From contig BRXU01000002.1 of NCBI GenBank assembly GCA_030267565.1, positions 6,453,501 to 6,517,500 of the forward strand: 64,000 bases of DNA. The letters run 5' to 3'. Origin of the DNA: Pleodorina starrii. Lineage: Eukaryota; Chlorophyta; Chlorophyceae; Chlamydomonadales; Volvocaceae. A program made the position numbers and the translations under genes. Below the pieces are notes generated by a model, which did not search any database, was not told the origin of the DNA, and was given only the letters and a program-made list of their open reading frames with translations. Shown piece by piece: positions 10,080 to 20,533 of this stretch (the first letter of the stretch is position 1; every line of letters starts with the position of its first letter).

Positions 10080-10260
10080 CGGGCCCTTGAGTACACGCCC
10101 TGAAGGGCTAGAGAGTACATGCCCCGAGGGCCAAGCAATACAAGCCCCGAGGGCCGAAACAGTATGAGCCCCGAGGGCTGAAGGAGTACAAGCCCCGAGG
10201 GCTGTGTTGGTTTGAGCCCTAAGGCCTGAATGGTCCGAGCCCCGAGGGCTGTAACAACGT
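10080..10260 (-). repeat. palindromic minisatellite in the Gag-RT spacer
   Basis: About seven to eight degenerate repeats of ~25-32 bp, each containing the near-palindrome GCCCCGAGGGC (GCCCTCGGGGC on the element strand) followed by a variable TGTACT or TATGAG-like spacer. An open frame through it merely reflects the repetition. It separates the Gag ORF from the RT ORF. Confidence 0.75.
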
Positions 10261-10439
10261 CAGAACGACCTCCAGGTGCGACCCTGCCCCCAAGATCGTG
10301 GGCCTGCAAATTGCTCTGCCCCCAGGGCAACAGTGCGGGGCCGTGTGCCATTACAACAACCACACAGCCCTCCGGGCGTATGTCGGCAAAAATAACTATC
10401 CAAAACATGACAAAACGTAGTCGTGACTGCCTCGGGTGA

Positions 10440-11348
10440 TCATGACAGGCTAGGTAGCACCCACATGGCCCGTAGATTCGCAACTAGGGTCCCTGACGGT
10501 TGGCCTAGCTGCCTGCGCTTCCGTGGAATGTGCCTATGGTTATCCCACTCAGCCCATCGGCGGGCCGCGGCCACCGCCGCGCCCGCCCTGGCCCTGGTGC
10601 ATGCCTCCCCGGCCGAAACCCTGGTACCCCCCGCGCGGTTGAACGGCATGCGGCCTCCTTGGCGCTGACCGCCACCCCCGCCGCTGCCCGAAGCACCCCC
10701 GGAGCCGGCCCCGGAGTTGGCCGGCGGCATCGGCAGCTTGCTCTCAACCTCACGCACCGTCTTATCGTGGATTTCGGTAAACTTGTTGACACCGCCCGGG
10801 CCCCACTTGCCGGTCGTCGCGCCGACCTTGGGCGTCAGGCGGCGGCAGTAGTCCGCCACGAACTCAGCCTTGGCCGTTGTGGCCGACAGGGCGGCTGCGT
10901 GAAATGCCATTAGGCGCAGGTCCAGGAGCTGCGTGTTGCGGTTGAACGTCTTCTTGAGCATCTTGAAGTCCTCGCTCCCGTCGTCGGCCGACTTCTCGAT
11001 GATGTTGTTCATGACCTCCTGGTTTTTGCGGAGTTCAGAGAGGAACATGAACTGTTCACGGTGCATCAGGTTGAGGCGCAGCGGGTCCTGGCACTGCGGG
11101 AGGTTGCTGGAGCGGGCAATGGCCAGCTCGCCGGCCATGGTGTCCTGCCTCTCCCTCTGCTCCTCCAGCTGGGTCCGCAGATCCCGCTCCTTGCTGCGCT
11201 GTGCCTCCATGGCCTCCTGCGCCTTCTGCTTGTGATTCTCGATGGCCTGCTCGGCCGCCTTCTTCTGCTCGTCTAACTTCTGCTGGAACTCATCGCGTTG
11301 CTCCTTTAATTTCTGATTGAAGAAATCTTGGATGTGTTGGTCTACCAT
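10440..11348 (-). CDS. Gag-like coiled-coil ORF of the DIRS/PAT-like element
   Basis: ATG at 11348 gives 302 residues; the open frame extends a little further upstream only with a non-ATG codon. Residues ~1-80 are a strongly charged heptad-rich coiled coil (for example KLKEQRDEFQQKLDEQKKAA), fitting a self-assembling Gag. A helical middle part (MHREQFMFLSELRKNQEVM) follows and then a Gly/Ser/Gln-rich linker near residues 215-235. After a run of six G (10632-10627) the frame yields an unremarkable Arg/Ala tail ending at 10440. One nucleotide shift at that run instead yields a Gly/Arg-rich tail with GFGRGG and GGRGGGRG boxes and a stop at 10549-10551, which looks like the genuine RNA-binding C-terminus. 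A one-base indel, a sequencing error or programmed frameshifting could explain this. Position, upstream of RT on the same strand, supports the Gag role; no zinc knuckle is seen. Confidence 0.7.
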   Translation of the reverse strand: MVDQHIQDFFNQKLKEQRDEFQQKLDEQKKAAEQAIENHKQKAQEAMEAQRSKERDLRTQLEEQRERQDTMAGELAIARSSNLPQCQDPLRLNLMHREQFMFLSELRKNQEVMNNIIEKSADDGSEDFKMLKKTFNRNTQLLDLRLMAFHAAALSATTAKAEFVADYCRRLTPKVGATTGKWGPGGVNKFTEIHDKTVREVESKLPMPPANSGAGSGGASGSGGGGGQRQGGRMPFNRAGGTRVSAGEACTRARAGAAVAAARRWAEWDNHRHIPRKRRQLGQPSGTLVANLRAMWVLPSLS

Positions 11349-11450
11349 TTTCTTGCAAAAAAGGTTTTCTCGATCTATGTGTCTCTTGTGGTGCAATACT
11401 AGAGGCCACAGTCCCGGCAGAGGGACACGCCTCGTCAGGATTATCGACAC

Positions 11451-12112
11451 AACGGCAGTTAGAGAACGCGGGCGCTCGTGCGCCCGAACAGACCGGATTG
11501 GCAGCTACTGTACGGCACTCTCGTACACCCGGTCGGGAGCTGTAACTCCCACTGCCAGTTTCGTCGCAATAAGCTTCCATTTCTCCTACTCCTCGTCAGT
11601 GCTTCCTCGGAGAGATAGAAATGTTAAGCCTTATTTCCTTTCTTGATCCACTTATTAGCTCGCCGCAGGTACCGCTGAGTTATCCATAATGGGTACCATG
11701 GCTTGTACCATGACCCATATGTGGGGTGCCTCAAGTATGTAAGTGATGTGCTATCTGGTAAAGCAGGTATGCCTTCGCGGGCGACCGGATTGCTTGATTA
11801 GCTATAGTCACTGTTTTTCGCAGCGTGTGTTGGTTTTGACACCCCTGACCTATCATCAAGTGTTTTATTTGCAGCTCGGGGTGTGTTGCTTGCTGCCGCG
11901 CTTCAGTCTTAGATGAGATAGAAACCCATTAGTAATGTGCGTGGTGCGCGCGGGTGTGCGTCATTGTGCAGAGCTCTGTGCTTATGGCGGCGGGGCCGCC
12001 GCCGCCAATAATGTGAAGTGGGTGCATGAGCGACCGGTGGGCGGGTGTTGTGGGTTTCATGTCGGCCGCGGACTAGATTAATGTAAACTTCTTACCGGCC
12101 GTTGGCAGGCAC
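11451..12112. other. no gene recognised (right flank of the retroelement)
   Basis: Includes the likely 5' untranslated/terminal part of the DIRS/PAT-like element (to about 11.65 kb), then AT-balanced sequence with an imperfect inverted repeat around ATGGGTACCATGG (about 11690-11720) and GC-repeat clusters near 11990. No exon is supported. Confidence 0.4.
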
Positions 12113-12723
12113 GGCTGCAATTAGTAAATACGAAACGTAAGGTCACAAAAGCGGCCAGAACAGTCAGAACTGCCAGAAAGAACGAAGGCGCCGGTGGGGA
12201 AACTGTGCTGCAAGCACGCATCACATACACCAGTCGAAGCTATCACCACGCACGGAGCAGCAACCACGCAGTGTCAAGCTGCTTGCTTTTGCGCGTGGAC
12301 TGTATGTGGAGGTGTTGAGAGATCCGATGCATGGGGTTTAGCAAGGCGCGCATGTATGTATCTGCGTGGGGCAGGCGGCGAGGATGACCGAAACCGTCGG
12401 GGGAAGGATAAATTAATAATTCAACTGGCAACGACGTATGATGACGCAGATATACGTACATGGTCCGTGCATCCTTCAGCTGGCGAACTGCTTGTTGCCG
12501 CTTAAACTTGCAAAACGCCCCGCCCCGAAAGGTACACAATACGTTTTAAGATGCCGCAACCCGTTTTGCACGCCGTGGACCAGCACGCAGCAGCAGTGCA
12601 AACTTTGGATCCAACGTGACAGCAGACATTTGCCTTACCTTTTATGGGAACACGGGCATTGACCGGACTTCCTTCCCGGTGACGCGGTACGGCCTTGTAC
12701 TGCAGGGCAACTGAACTTCATGT

Positions 12724-13323
12724 TCAGCTTGCTCGGGCTCAGTTGGTCGGCATTGGTGCTGAGGTTGTGGCAGACTTCTGGGCCCGTGTCGCGTCGTTTG
12801 CAGCCCTAGGGATGGTACCGGATGGCTGGGAGACGGTCCCGGCATCCCACCCATTCCTGGCCAACCGGGCGGACCGTGTTGTGTTTGTCGGTCCTCCAGA
12901 CACTGGGGCCCCCCCCGATTCCCCCTGACGGTCTCGACGGGAGGGCCCCACGAGCATTTCTGGTTCTGCCCGACACTCGCTCTGCTGACTGCGGACCGCG
13001 TGTGCACTTCACTTGGTCGTGCTGACCTCTGCACGAACCTACTGTGACCACTCTTGACTATTGTGTGGGTGCGGATCTGCCCAGCCTGGTGGCGTCTTTT
13101 CTGCTGGGAGATTTTGACGATGGTGGACCTTGCGGCGCTCTTGCTGCTTGTGTAGGCTAGGGATTGGTGGGCCTGATGGCGCGGTAGGCTTGGTGCGGGT
13201 GGGCCTTGGTGGCTTTACTTTTGGTACCCCTTTGCGGGTGCCCCTGGGGTAGGATGAACAGTCTGTCTAGCCTGTACGGCTAGCGACCGGTGTGACAACC
13301 GGTCCCCCTTGTAATCACCGAAT
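12724..13323 (+). mobile_element. 5'-truncated LINE fragment inserted in the outlying unit
   Basis: Comparison with intact units shows ~600 bp of extra sequence between CTTCATGT and CCTAATGAC, with about 5 bp of the target (GGCGG) missing. Its beginning encodes VVADFWARVASFAALGMVP, then GWETVPASHPFL, which is homologous to the peptide encoded by the other LINE fragment at 26591-27286. The remainder is 3' untranslated, with a GACCGGT..ACCGGTC hairpin near 13285-13305 and a CTTGTAATCACC end. A short C-terminal ORF piece plus a structured 3' end is typical of incomplete target-primed reverse transcription. The LINE clade is inferred, not proven. Confidence 0.65.
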
Positions 13324-13496
13324 CCTAATGACTCCCAGACCCATTCTGTTTTTCACAAAAACACTCTAACAGTTGTCTACTTTCATCTATCAACACAGAC
13401 ACACAAGCAATCGTGCCCCCACAATTTCCAAATAAGCATGACTCAGCAAAAGCTGCGACTGATTTCTGCTGTATCGAGACTCTTCATCAGCGAGAA

Positions 13497-14606
13497 ATGA
13501 TGATGATGTCGCCTGTGATTTCTGGCCCTGCCAACTGGAGGCAGCATCTTATTGAGGTCCCGGCAAAGGTCGACTCGCACTCCCGGCCGGTAAGCACAGT
13601 TGCTGGTGCACACAGGAAGGAAACTCGGCGTTGCTTCGAATATTTAGCTGCTATGTAAACTTGGGCAGCTGGAAGCGAGCTCTTCTCGCCCTGCTGCTCA
13701 CGTTGGCCGTCTTTTGCTGGTGTTGATGCGCATTTTCCTGCCGACAACCGGCCTAACCGCGCTCCAAAGGAGGATCCTTTCCTGAAGAAGGCTTTCAAGG
13801 TAAACATTGATTCTTGGCTGAAACGCGTTGGTCTTCCGGTTTTTCGCCCTGGGTTCCAAGGTCCGCCCGAAGCGCTAGCGAGCGGCGTTTACGCCGCCGT
13901 ACGTGTGCCGTGATGATAGGCGACAATTTTAGATTAGAGGGACGGCACATGCAGGCCGTTGCATGTCACATTCACCCTGCTGTCTAGCCGTGGTAGCGAG
14001 CGCGGAACCTACCGAGCTCGCTGTTGGTTCGTTTATGCATGGCAGTGCCAAGCGCTGTAAGTGCATGCGCCCGTATACGCCATGCCCATGATGAGGAAAG
14101 ATGCACCCTTGTATAGCCACGCACATTCTGCGAGGGGCCCTAAAGATTTGCTTCGCGAGTACCTGAGCCACCTTGCTTCGTTGTGCTGCCCACCTGACCT
14201 GGCCCCGCCCCGCCCCTCGCCATGTTCCTTTCCTCCCCCGCAGCCCGCTGGGGCGGCCCCCGGAACGGCCTGGACGCCGGTCCAGCCGCTGTGGGGATGC
14301 TCCGAGGACGTTATCTCCGTCGGACCTTGCCCAGAGCGCGTTGCCCTGGCCCGTAAGGTCGCCGCAGTCAAGAGCCGCACCGCAGTCAGCAAGGACACCC
14401 GCGTGCTGGTGCGCGTCAACCCGGATCTCCTGCCCAGCTGGTTGAGCTGGAAGATCAAGGCCGTGTCCGCCGCCGCCACTCCGGCCCGCCGCTCTCTCGC
14501 ACTTAGTGAGGACGATGTGTGCCAGAACTACCATGACGACGACAAGTACGACGGTGTCCATCCGGACGAGGACACCGCTGTGGTCATGGATTTCGATATG
14601 GAGTGA
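13497..14606 (+). pseudogene. array gene, copy A (outlying unit; damaged splice acceptor)
   Basis: This matches the three-exon gene of the tandem units: exon 1 at 13497-13589, exon 2 region 13734-13799 and exon 3 at 14244-14606. In the other five copies exon 2 is preceded by GTGCGCAG; here the same place reads GATGCGCAT, so the AG acceptor is lost and exon 2 cannot be spliced as in the others. Exon 3 is intact and ends with an acidic tail; one residue differs from the other copies (DEDTAVVMDF instead of DEDTDVVMDF). Exon skipping would keep the frame because all introns are phase 0, so a shorter product remains possible. Confidence 0.55.
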
Positions 14607-15180
14607 GAGCCATTGTGCGTGCGTGCGTGCGAGCCAGTGCAGTGTCCTAGACCGGGTCCTAGATAGGCAGGGTCCTAGATAGAAGCAAGCATTTATTACC
14701 ATACCGCCTGCTGCCATGCTACCAACTTTCCATCATTTCCTGCCTACCGCCCCATTCCAACCACGACTGCGATTGGAGGGTTCGATGCATGGGTGGAAGG
14801 ATGACTGGGTTAGTGCATCAATCAATCGCGCCACTTAGACGATAGATGGCATATAATTTGCCGTGGTGGCGGTGGGGGGGTGGGGGGTGGGGGGGGGGCG
14901 GCTCGTTGGGGCTCTGAGCATGAGCCAAACATGCATGTCAGCGAACCTATCTATCTAGTTTGCGTTTGCGCCATGCTTAATCTGTAGAGGTGCTGGATGG
15001 GAGACTATGTTGATTGCCTGGGGCTTCCAGCGAACGAACGCGTGCACGGTGACCAGCTCAGTTGATATAAATGAGTATCAGTACATGCTGCTGCTGCTGC
15101 TTGCTGTCATCATGTGCGAATAGATGTGTATGAAGCTGATGCTGTTGCATGTGTTTCTTAGGTGACGCCATCAGGCAAGG

Positions 15181-16262
15181 CGGTGGATGACTGAAGTGAA
15201 TGGGATGGCTGCGTACGTGGATAGCGAGCGAATGAATGCGGCAGGCCGGCAGCAGGCACTGGGCGATCCCCATGATTAGCGTGATGAGCGTGGCCGGCGT
15301 GTCTGGCTGTCTTCGTTCTGTCTGTGGCGCGGCACGGTACGACGCGCGCCGGCGCATTTGACAGATAGATGCATGCATGGCGACGGACAGCAGTGCGTGC
15401 GTGGTAATAAAGTCCATTTCGGCTAGCTGAGATGTATGGTTGTACGTATATCATGGTGTTTTGGTTACCATCGGCTGCCGGCGCAGGTCGGTTGGCTTTT
15501 AGTACGGCACCCGATCGACGTGCGTGTGGGCTTCCTCATCAGATGTATGTATGAGGATAGGAGGCGGCAAGCATGCCGCCGCTGCGCGGGTTGTACCAAC
15601 GACGGACGATAGATAGGCCCTGGCAACGATAGATGGGCCTACGTGCCAATCAGCCCTAGTCCAGCATTAGACGGAGGACGGACGGACGAACGAACGGATT
15701 GACGTACCGGCGCGTGCGTGCGTGGGTGGGTGGGTTGGGTAGTGGTTATGAGCTGTGTTGCGTGTTGCGTATACACATACGTACGTACGCACAAGCAACG
15801 AAATAGATCGTATGTAGATGCCGCTGGCCAAGCCCTGACTGTGGGTAGGGTATGGACGGAACACCCACCTACGTAGGATTGCGGCGAACACAAGGGGAAA
15901 GGCGGGCCCGACAACCCCACCCGCCGGCGGGGTGACGTACGGCATAACCTACCGATAGGTTAATATATTTGGTGGTTTAATCGGGTGCGTGCCGCAGCGT
16001 AGCGTGCGCGCCAGGTGTTCCTACCCTGCCTTCCGAACGAGCAATCGAGGCAGGGTCGTCTGGAGCCCTCCAATGTAACAACCGAGCCTCAACAACGAAT
16101 GCGATCGAGCGACGCGCCGCAGACCAGCACGTACGTACGTACGTACAGCTTGGGCCTGTCTAACAGAATAGAGCGAGGAGGCGCGCGAAGTCAACATCAT
16201 CCACCCGCCAGTGGTCAAAACGTGGTCAAACCCTGTGACCCATGGGCATCTAGCTATCTTGG
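15181..16262 (+). repeat. flanking direct repeat, left copy
   Basis: The part GGATAGCGAGCGAATGAATG through CTTCGTTCTG (about 15218-15322) and the part CTGACTGTGGGTAGGGTATGG through ATCTTGGAACCCGCC (about 15835-16269) recur together, in order, at 19996-20533. The intervening ~510 bp (15323-15834) is absent from the right copy. The two parts are nearly identical between copies. The left copy adjoins the outlying array unit and the right copy adjoins the main array. Confidence 0.85.
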
Positions 16263-16710
16263 AACCCGCCCGTACCGCGCCTATCCAAAAGGAATCGCCC
16301 CGCTTTATTTCACCCTGGCGCGCCTTGCCACGGCGTCATCAGTTGATGATCACGATGTCAAGTAACTAACAACCAAATGACGTCGCCCGCGCGAGGAATG
16401 ACCCGTGAAGCCTCGCTCGCTCACTGTTAATATATAACTAACCCTTTTAAACTGATAATGCAGTCCGATTTCAGATTTTGGCCAATAAAACGCGTGAGCT
16501 ATGTATGCGCAGCGGTTGTTCCAAGGTCCGCTGGCGTTGCTCCGCGAAAAAAACGACAAGCTCCGAAACCTGCTGCCGTGCCGTGCTGAGACAAACCGCG
16601 GAGTTTACTCGGTGCGATCCTCCTTCGTGGCGGGCGTTTTCGTCGGCGTCCTTTCATTTGTCTGACTGGTTTATTGGTTTTAAGAGTCCTGTTGCAAATT
16701 CGTAGAAGCC

Positions 16711-19655
16711 ATGAAGGGCTGCGACCTCTTATTAAGGGTCTTCGGGACCTCACCTTGCCACAAAGGCTTAGCAAGACCACTTAATCTGGCCGGAATTCCT
16801 GTAGGACTTGTCCTGCCCTGGAATCAACATACTCACCCTCCTCGCAAGTTACAACCCTCGAGTCGATTTGCTCTATCTTGGAGCTCTCGGACATGTCTGG
16901 AACACTTCCTCAGTAAGTTGGATTGGAAATATACAGGCTTCTCGGAAAGCGAGGGCTCACTTCAACAGATGGCTGCTGGCTTGGGTCCGCCGGACCTGCG
17001 TGCAGCAGCGCCAGAGCCATCGATCTATCAACTAAGTTTTACTTGCGTGCCACTGCTCTTCATCAGGTCATCGTTTCAGGCCTGCCGTGGCAACGCGTCA
17101 TCCGCAGCCGCGGACACCTTTGCCTCGCGGCCGTCGCCGTCCGTGTTCGGCCGTTGGGAGCCCAGCTACCCCTTGATGGTGCGCGGCTTCGGGTAAGTGC
17201 ATCAAAGGATTTGGACAGAGGCGCGAAACGTCGGGAAGTTTAATAATAGGTTCGTTCCTGCTGCTGCTCTGCAAGTGGATGGGTTTTGGGTCCACGTACG
17301 CACGAGATGTCCTCGATCGTTAGTTGGGATGATTTTCCTCGTCTTGTATGCACGCACTCTCGCTTGGGCCTACACTGCGGAGGCCCTCAGACGCGCGAGC
17401 GAGCCCGTGGCCGTAGTAGCAGTGGGTGGTGCATACGTATGTAGGTGTCCACAAAGCAGGCCTGCCTGCGTGGGATGGATGGATAAATGACGCGCGTGCA
17501 CACACCGTGTGGACCTACCTACCTGATTTGCAGGAGCCCTTCCCCGACAGTGGAGACTGAATTTGCCATCAGCCGAGTCGCCATGATCGAGAGCTGCGGC
17601 ATCTTGTCCAGCATGGCCGGCGGATGGATGGACAAGCTGCGGCTGGCAGCGCAGGGCCCAGAGGTAGGGCAGGGCGGGCCGCGAATGAATGGGCGACCAC
17701 ACAGCATGTGTATGGACGTCTATCGGCCAGCGGGCCAGGTGCATATATACGCGCGTGAGCGCACGAGCGACGAAGATGCGGCGGGCTGCGGGGATTTCGG
17801 GACCACTTAGCTGCTGGCTGGGTTGGGTTGGCAAGCAAGCGCGCTTCTGGTTTGACGTACCGTAGGTTGGTGCGGCCAGTGGCTGTGACGCATGCGTGCA
17901 TGGTCCACGCATGCGCAGGCAGGCGAGCACGCACGCACGCACCAGTGCACATGACCGATGCGATGCCCCACCTATGCTTTATATCTCACCCACGAACTTC
18001 ACGTGTATGCATGTGTGCTGGCCATTCATGGTTACACGCAGGCGGCAGCAGATTGTTTGGACAACGCGCTTACCGCGGCTGTGGCCCTTCGGGCAATGAC
18101 GGCGCTGGCTAGCCGCCTGCAGACCACTCTGGCGATGGACCATGAGGTGAGCGAGGGGGATGGAGGGGCTGGACGGTGAGGTAGGGGGATCCGGCTAGCT
18201 GCCCGGCGGATGGGGGGCTTGGGGCTAGGGCGGGCGGGGGGGGGGGAATGAAGTAAGGGCCCCCAAGCAAGCTGCGTACGTCTGCATGTGTCACCTGCGG
18301 ATGGAACGAACAAGGGATGATGACCAGACTGGCTTCATCTGGCTGCCTACCCACTATAGCTAGGCACATGCAAACCAGACAGACACAGAGCGAGAGCAGG
18401 CGGATCGTCGGTTTGTGGCATATGTGCATGAGCCGCCGATAGTGAGTTGCGCACTGCTGCTTGCCCCTTCATTCCCGCAACCAAGCCCGCCACGAACTAG
18501 ATAGCGGCGATCTCACATTCACCCTTGATTGCCTTTGAACCGCGCCTTATGTGCGTGCAGGGACAATTGGCGGCGATGCAGAAGACGTTCCCTCGCCTCG
18601 CTGAAGCAGTCGCGTCCCAACCCGACGTGCCCCAGCTGGCACCTGCCGTGCCGTCACCGGATTCGCGGTCGTCGTGCCACCCTCATGCCCAGGAGGACGA
18701 GAGTACGACGTGCGCCGCCGCCACCACTCTTGTCAGCGGCTGGGCCCCGCGCGACGACGTCCTGAGCGGGGGCTCGGTTGGCGCCACGTCCAGCGGCGAT
18801 GGAGACAGCAGCAACGACGACGACGACGGCGATTGGGACGGCTTCCACTTCCCGAGCGCTGTCCCCTTGAGTGCGCTTGGAGTCGTGCCTCGCCGCAAAC
18901 CCGCAGCGCTGGGCGCCGAGAACAACGCCAGCCGAGACCTTCCGGCGCCGCAGCGGCACGTCCCAGCCCTGGCCGCGGCAGTGGCGGCTAGGCAATGCAA
19001 GCCAGTGGTGTCGGCACAGAGCGGCAGCTGCGGCAAGGGGCTGACGACGCAGCAGCAGCGCCCACAGCAGCAACAGCTGATGCCGCCGCTCACGCAGCAG
19101 CAGCGGTCGCGGCCGCTGCTTTCGCCCCCTTCGGCGCAGCAGCGGTCCCAGGCTCAGCGACCGGAGTGGCAACGGGCCAAGCAGCCACGGCATCAAGCGC
19201 AGGCGGCAGAAGTCCCGGAGGCGGTGATGCCGACGCAGCGCAGGCAGTGGTCGCAGGTGCCGGCGCCGAGCTCACAGGCTGCGCAGGCTCAGCAGGCCAA
19301 GACGACGAAGGTGCAGCCGCGGAGCGCCCCGGCACGCCCGCAGCAGCCAAAGGCGCAGCCAAAGACGACGCAGGCGGCGGCGACTGCCAAGGCACAGCTG
19401 GCCAAGGCGCCGCCGCCGGCAACCGGCACGCATGGGCAGGCGCGCACGCAGCGCCCTCAGCGGCCGCGGCAGCCGGCGCCACAGCGGCCGGCGGGCGCTT
19501 CCTCGGTGGAGCAGCCCAACTCATCATCGAGCCCCAGTTACATGCGCTCGACAGCGGCCTCGTGCGCCAAGGCCCTGGACCGCGGGGTGCAGCAGCCGCC
19601 GGCATCAGCAGCTGCCGTCGAGGTCAAGGGCTGCAAGGCACGCCGCGTTTGGTAG
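16711..19655 (+). CDS. hypothetical multi-exon gene, Gln/Ala/Pro-rich C-terminus
   Basis: Not assigned to a family. Exons consistent in frame are: one ending at 17191 (donor GTAAGT, phase 2), 17540-17664 (acceptor TTTGCAG, donor GTAGGG), 18045-18145 region (acceptor CACGCAG, donor GTGAGC) and 18562-19655 (acceptor GTGCAG, stop TAG). The middle exons encode ISRVAMIESCGILSSMAGG and AVALRAMTALASRLQTTLAM, helical segments of predicted coiled or bundle character. The last exon encodes a ~30-residue helical start, an acidic patch (SSNDDDDGDWDGFHFPSAV) and then ~230 residues rich in Gln, Ala, Pro and Lys/Arg, probably disordered. The frame is open from ATG 16711 up to the first donor, but whether coding begins there is uncertain because other donors (for example GTAAGT near 16915) exist. 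It may be nuclear given the basic disordered tail, but that is only inference. Flanked by direct repeats. Confidence 0.5.
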
Positions 19656-19995
19656 ATAGATAGATATGGATATGAGCAGCAGGGTGAGCGAGCATCGTGA
19701 TCATCAGTTCGCCGCAACGCAAGCTAGTTAGCTAGCTAGCAGCAGCAGGTTGCAATTGCCTGTTGGTTATCCGAATGGCTAGCTGCGGGGGCCCCAACAT
19801 ATGTAGCAGTTGTTGCTGCAATGGCGGGGGCCCCAAGTAGCCGCCGAAGGATGTGAGTTGCAAGCTGCCTGGGCGTGTGTGTGATGAGGGTGTTGATTGG
19901 TTCTTATTTGTTCTGGACATCGCGCGCCGGCCTTGCGTGTGTGATTGCGTTTCGCGCCGCGTCGTCTGCGAAGCGATGCGTGCATAGTGGGGGAT
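19656..19995. other. no gene recognised (3' region of the hypothetical gene)
   Basis: Contains short repeats (ATAGATAG, AGCTAGCTAGC) and two similar GGGGGCCCCAA blocks near 19789 and 19829. It is presumably the 3' untranslated region of the preceding gene; no TGTAA polyadenylation signal was noticed close to the stop codon. Confidence 0.35.
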
Positions 19996-20533
19996 GGCTG
20001 CGTGAGTGGATAGCGAGCGAATGAATGCGGCAGGCCGGCAGCAGGCACTGGGCGATCCCCATGATTAGCGTGATGATGAGCGTGGCCGGCGTGTCTGGCT
20101 GTCTTCGTTCTGACTGTGGGTAGGGTATGGGCGGAACACCTTCGTAGGCGAACGCAAGGGGAAAGGCGGGCCCGACAACCCCACCCGCCGGCGGGGTAAC
20201 GTACGGCATAACCTACCGATAGATTAATATATTTGGTGGTTTAATCGGGTGCGTGCCGCAGCGTAGCGTGCGCGCCAGGTGTTCCTACCCTGCCTTCCGA
20301 ACGAGCACTCAAGGCAGGGTCGTCTGGAGCCCTCCAATGTAACAACCGAGCCTCAACAACGAATGCGATCGAGCGATGCGCCGCAGACCAGCACGTACGT
20401 ACGTACGTACAGCTTGGGCCTGTCTAATAGAATAGAGCGAGGAGGCGCGCGAAGTCAATATCATCCATCCGCCAGTGGTCAAAACGTGGTCAAACCCTGT
20501 GACCCATGGGCATCTAGCTATCTTGGAACCCGC
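19996..20533 (+). repeat. flanking direct repeat, right copy
   Basis: Near-identical to parts of 15181-16262 but without the ~510 bp that lies inside the left copy. It ends at ATCTTGGAACCCGCC and is immediately followed by the CCAACCACGACTGCG start of the main tandem array. The hypothetical gene lies between the two copies. Confidence 0.85.

Larger units (their letters stand above)
5614..11450 (-). mobile_element. DIRS/PAT-like tyrosine-recombinase retrotransposon, coding region
   Basis: Three minus-strand ORFs occur in the order Gag-like (11348-10440), RT-RNase H with methyltransferase-like tail (9596-6747) and tyrosine recombinase (about 6777-5614). That gene set, without an integrase of the DDE type and without LTRs, defines the DIRS order; in volvocine algae the known relatives are PAT-like elements (Kangaroo, TOC3). 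The RT and recombinase frames are open throughout, suggesting recent insertion. The true ends lie outside the coding region, probably between about 4.8-5.6 kb on the left and 11.4-11.7 kb on the right; the expected split direct repeats or inverted termini could not be identified by inspection. Confidence 0.85.
12113..15210 (+). repeat. outlying, truncated and diverged copy of the 3.88 kb tandem unit
   Basis: From 12113 the sequence matches the array units at positions corresponding to 22288 onward. It continues through the three-exon gene and past the unit junction (CCAACCACGACTGCG at 14758) to about 15210, where it departs. It lacks about 29 bp present in the other units near 12660 and contains a LINE fragment (12724-13323). 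The portion after 14930 is clearly more diverged from the main units than the rest. This copy lies about 5.3 kb left of the main array, separated by a hypothetical gene. Confidence 0.85.

Noticed and set aside
9458..10483. 341-codon minus-strand open frame spanning the Gag-RT spacer
   Set aside because: It overlaps the ends of both real ORFs in another frame, and its repetitive ~10-residue pattern (PSGLVLLQ) just reflects the palindromic minisatellite; no ATG context or motif supports it.
13929..14717. 262-codon and similar minus-strand open frames opposite exon 3 of the array gene, repeated in each unit
   Set aside because: They are antisense to a spliced, frame-conserved sense exon and have no recognisable motif; recurrence only reflects unit copying.
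18995..19663. 222-codon Ala-rich frame inside the last exon of the hypothetical gene
   Set aside because: Off-frame reading of CAG/GCN-rich sequence; the other frame connects through splice sites to upstream exons.
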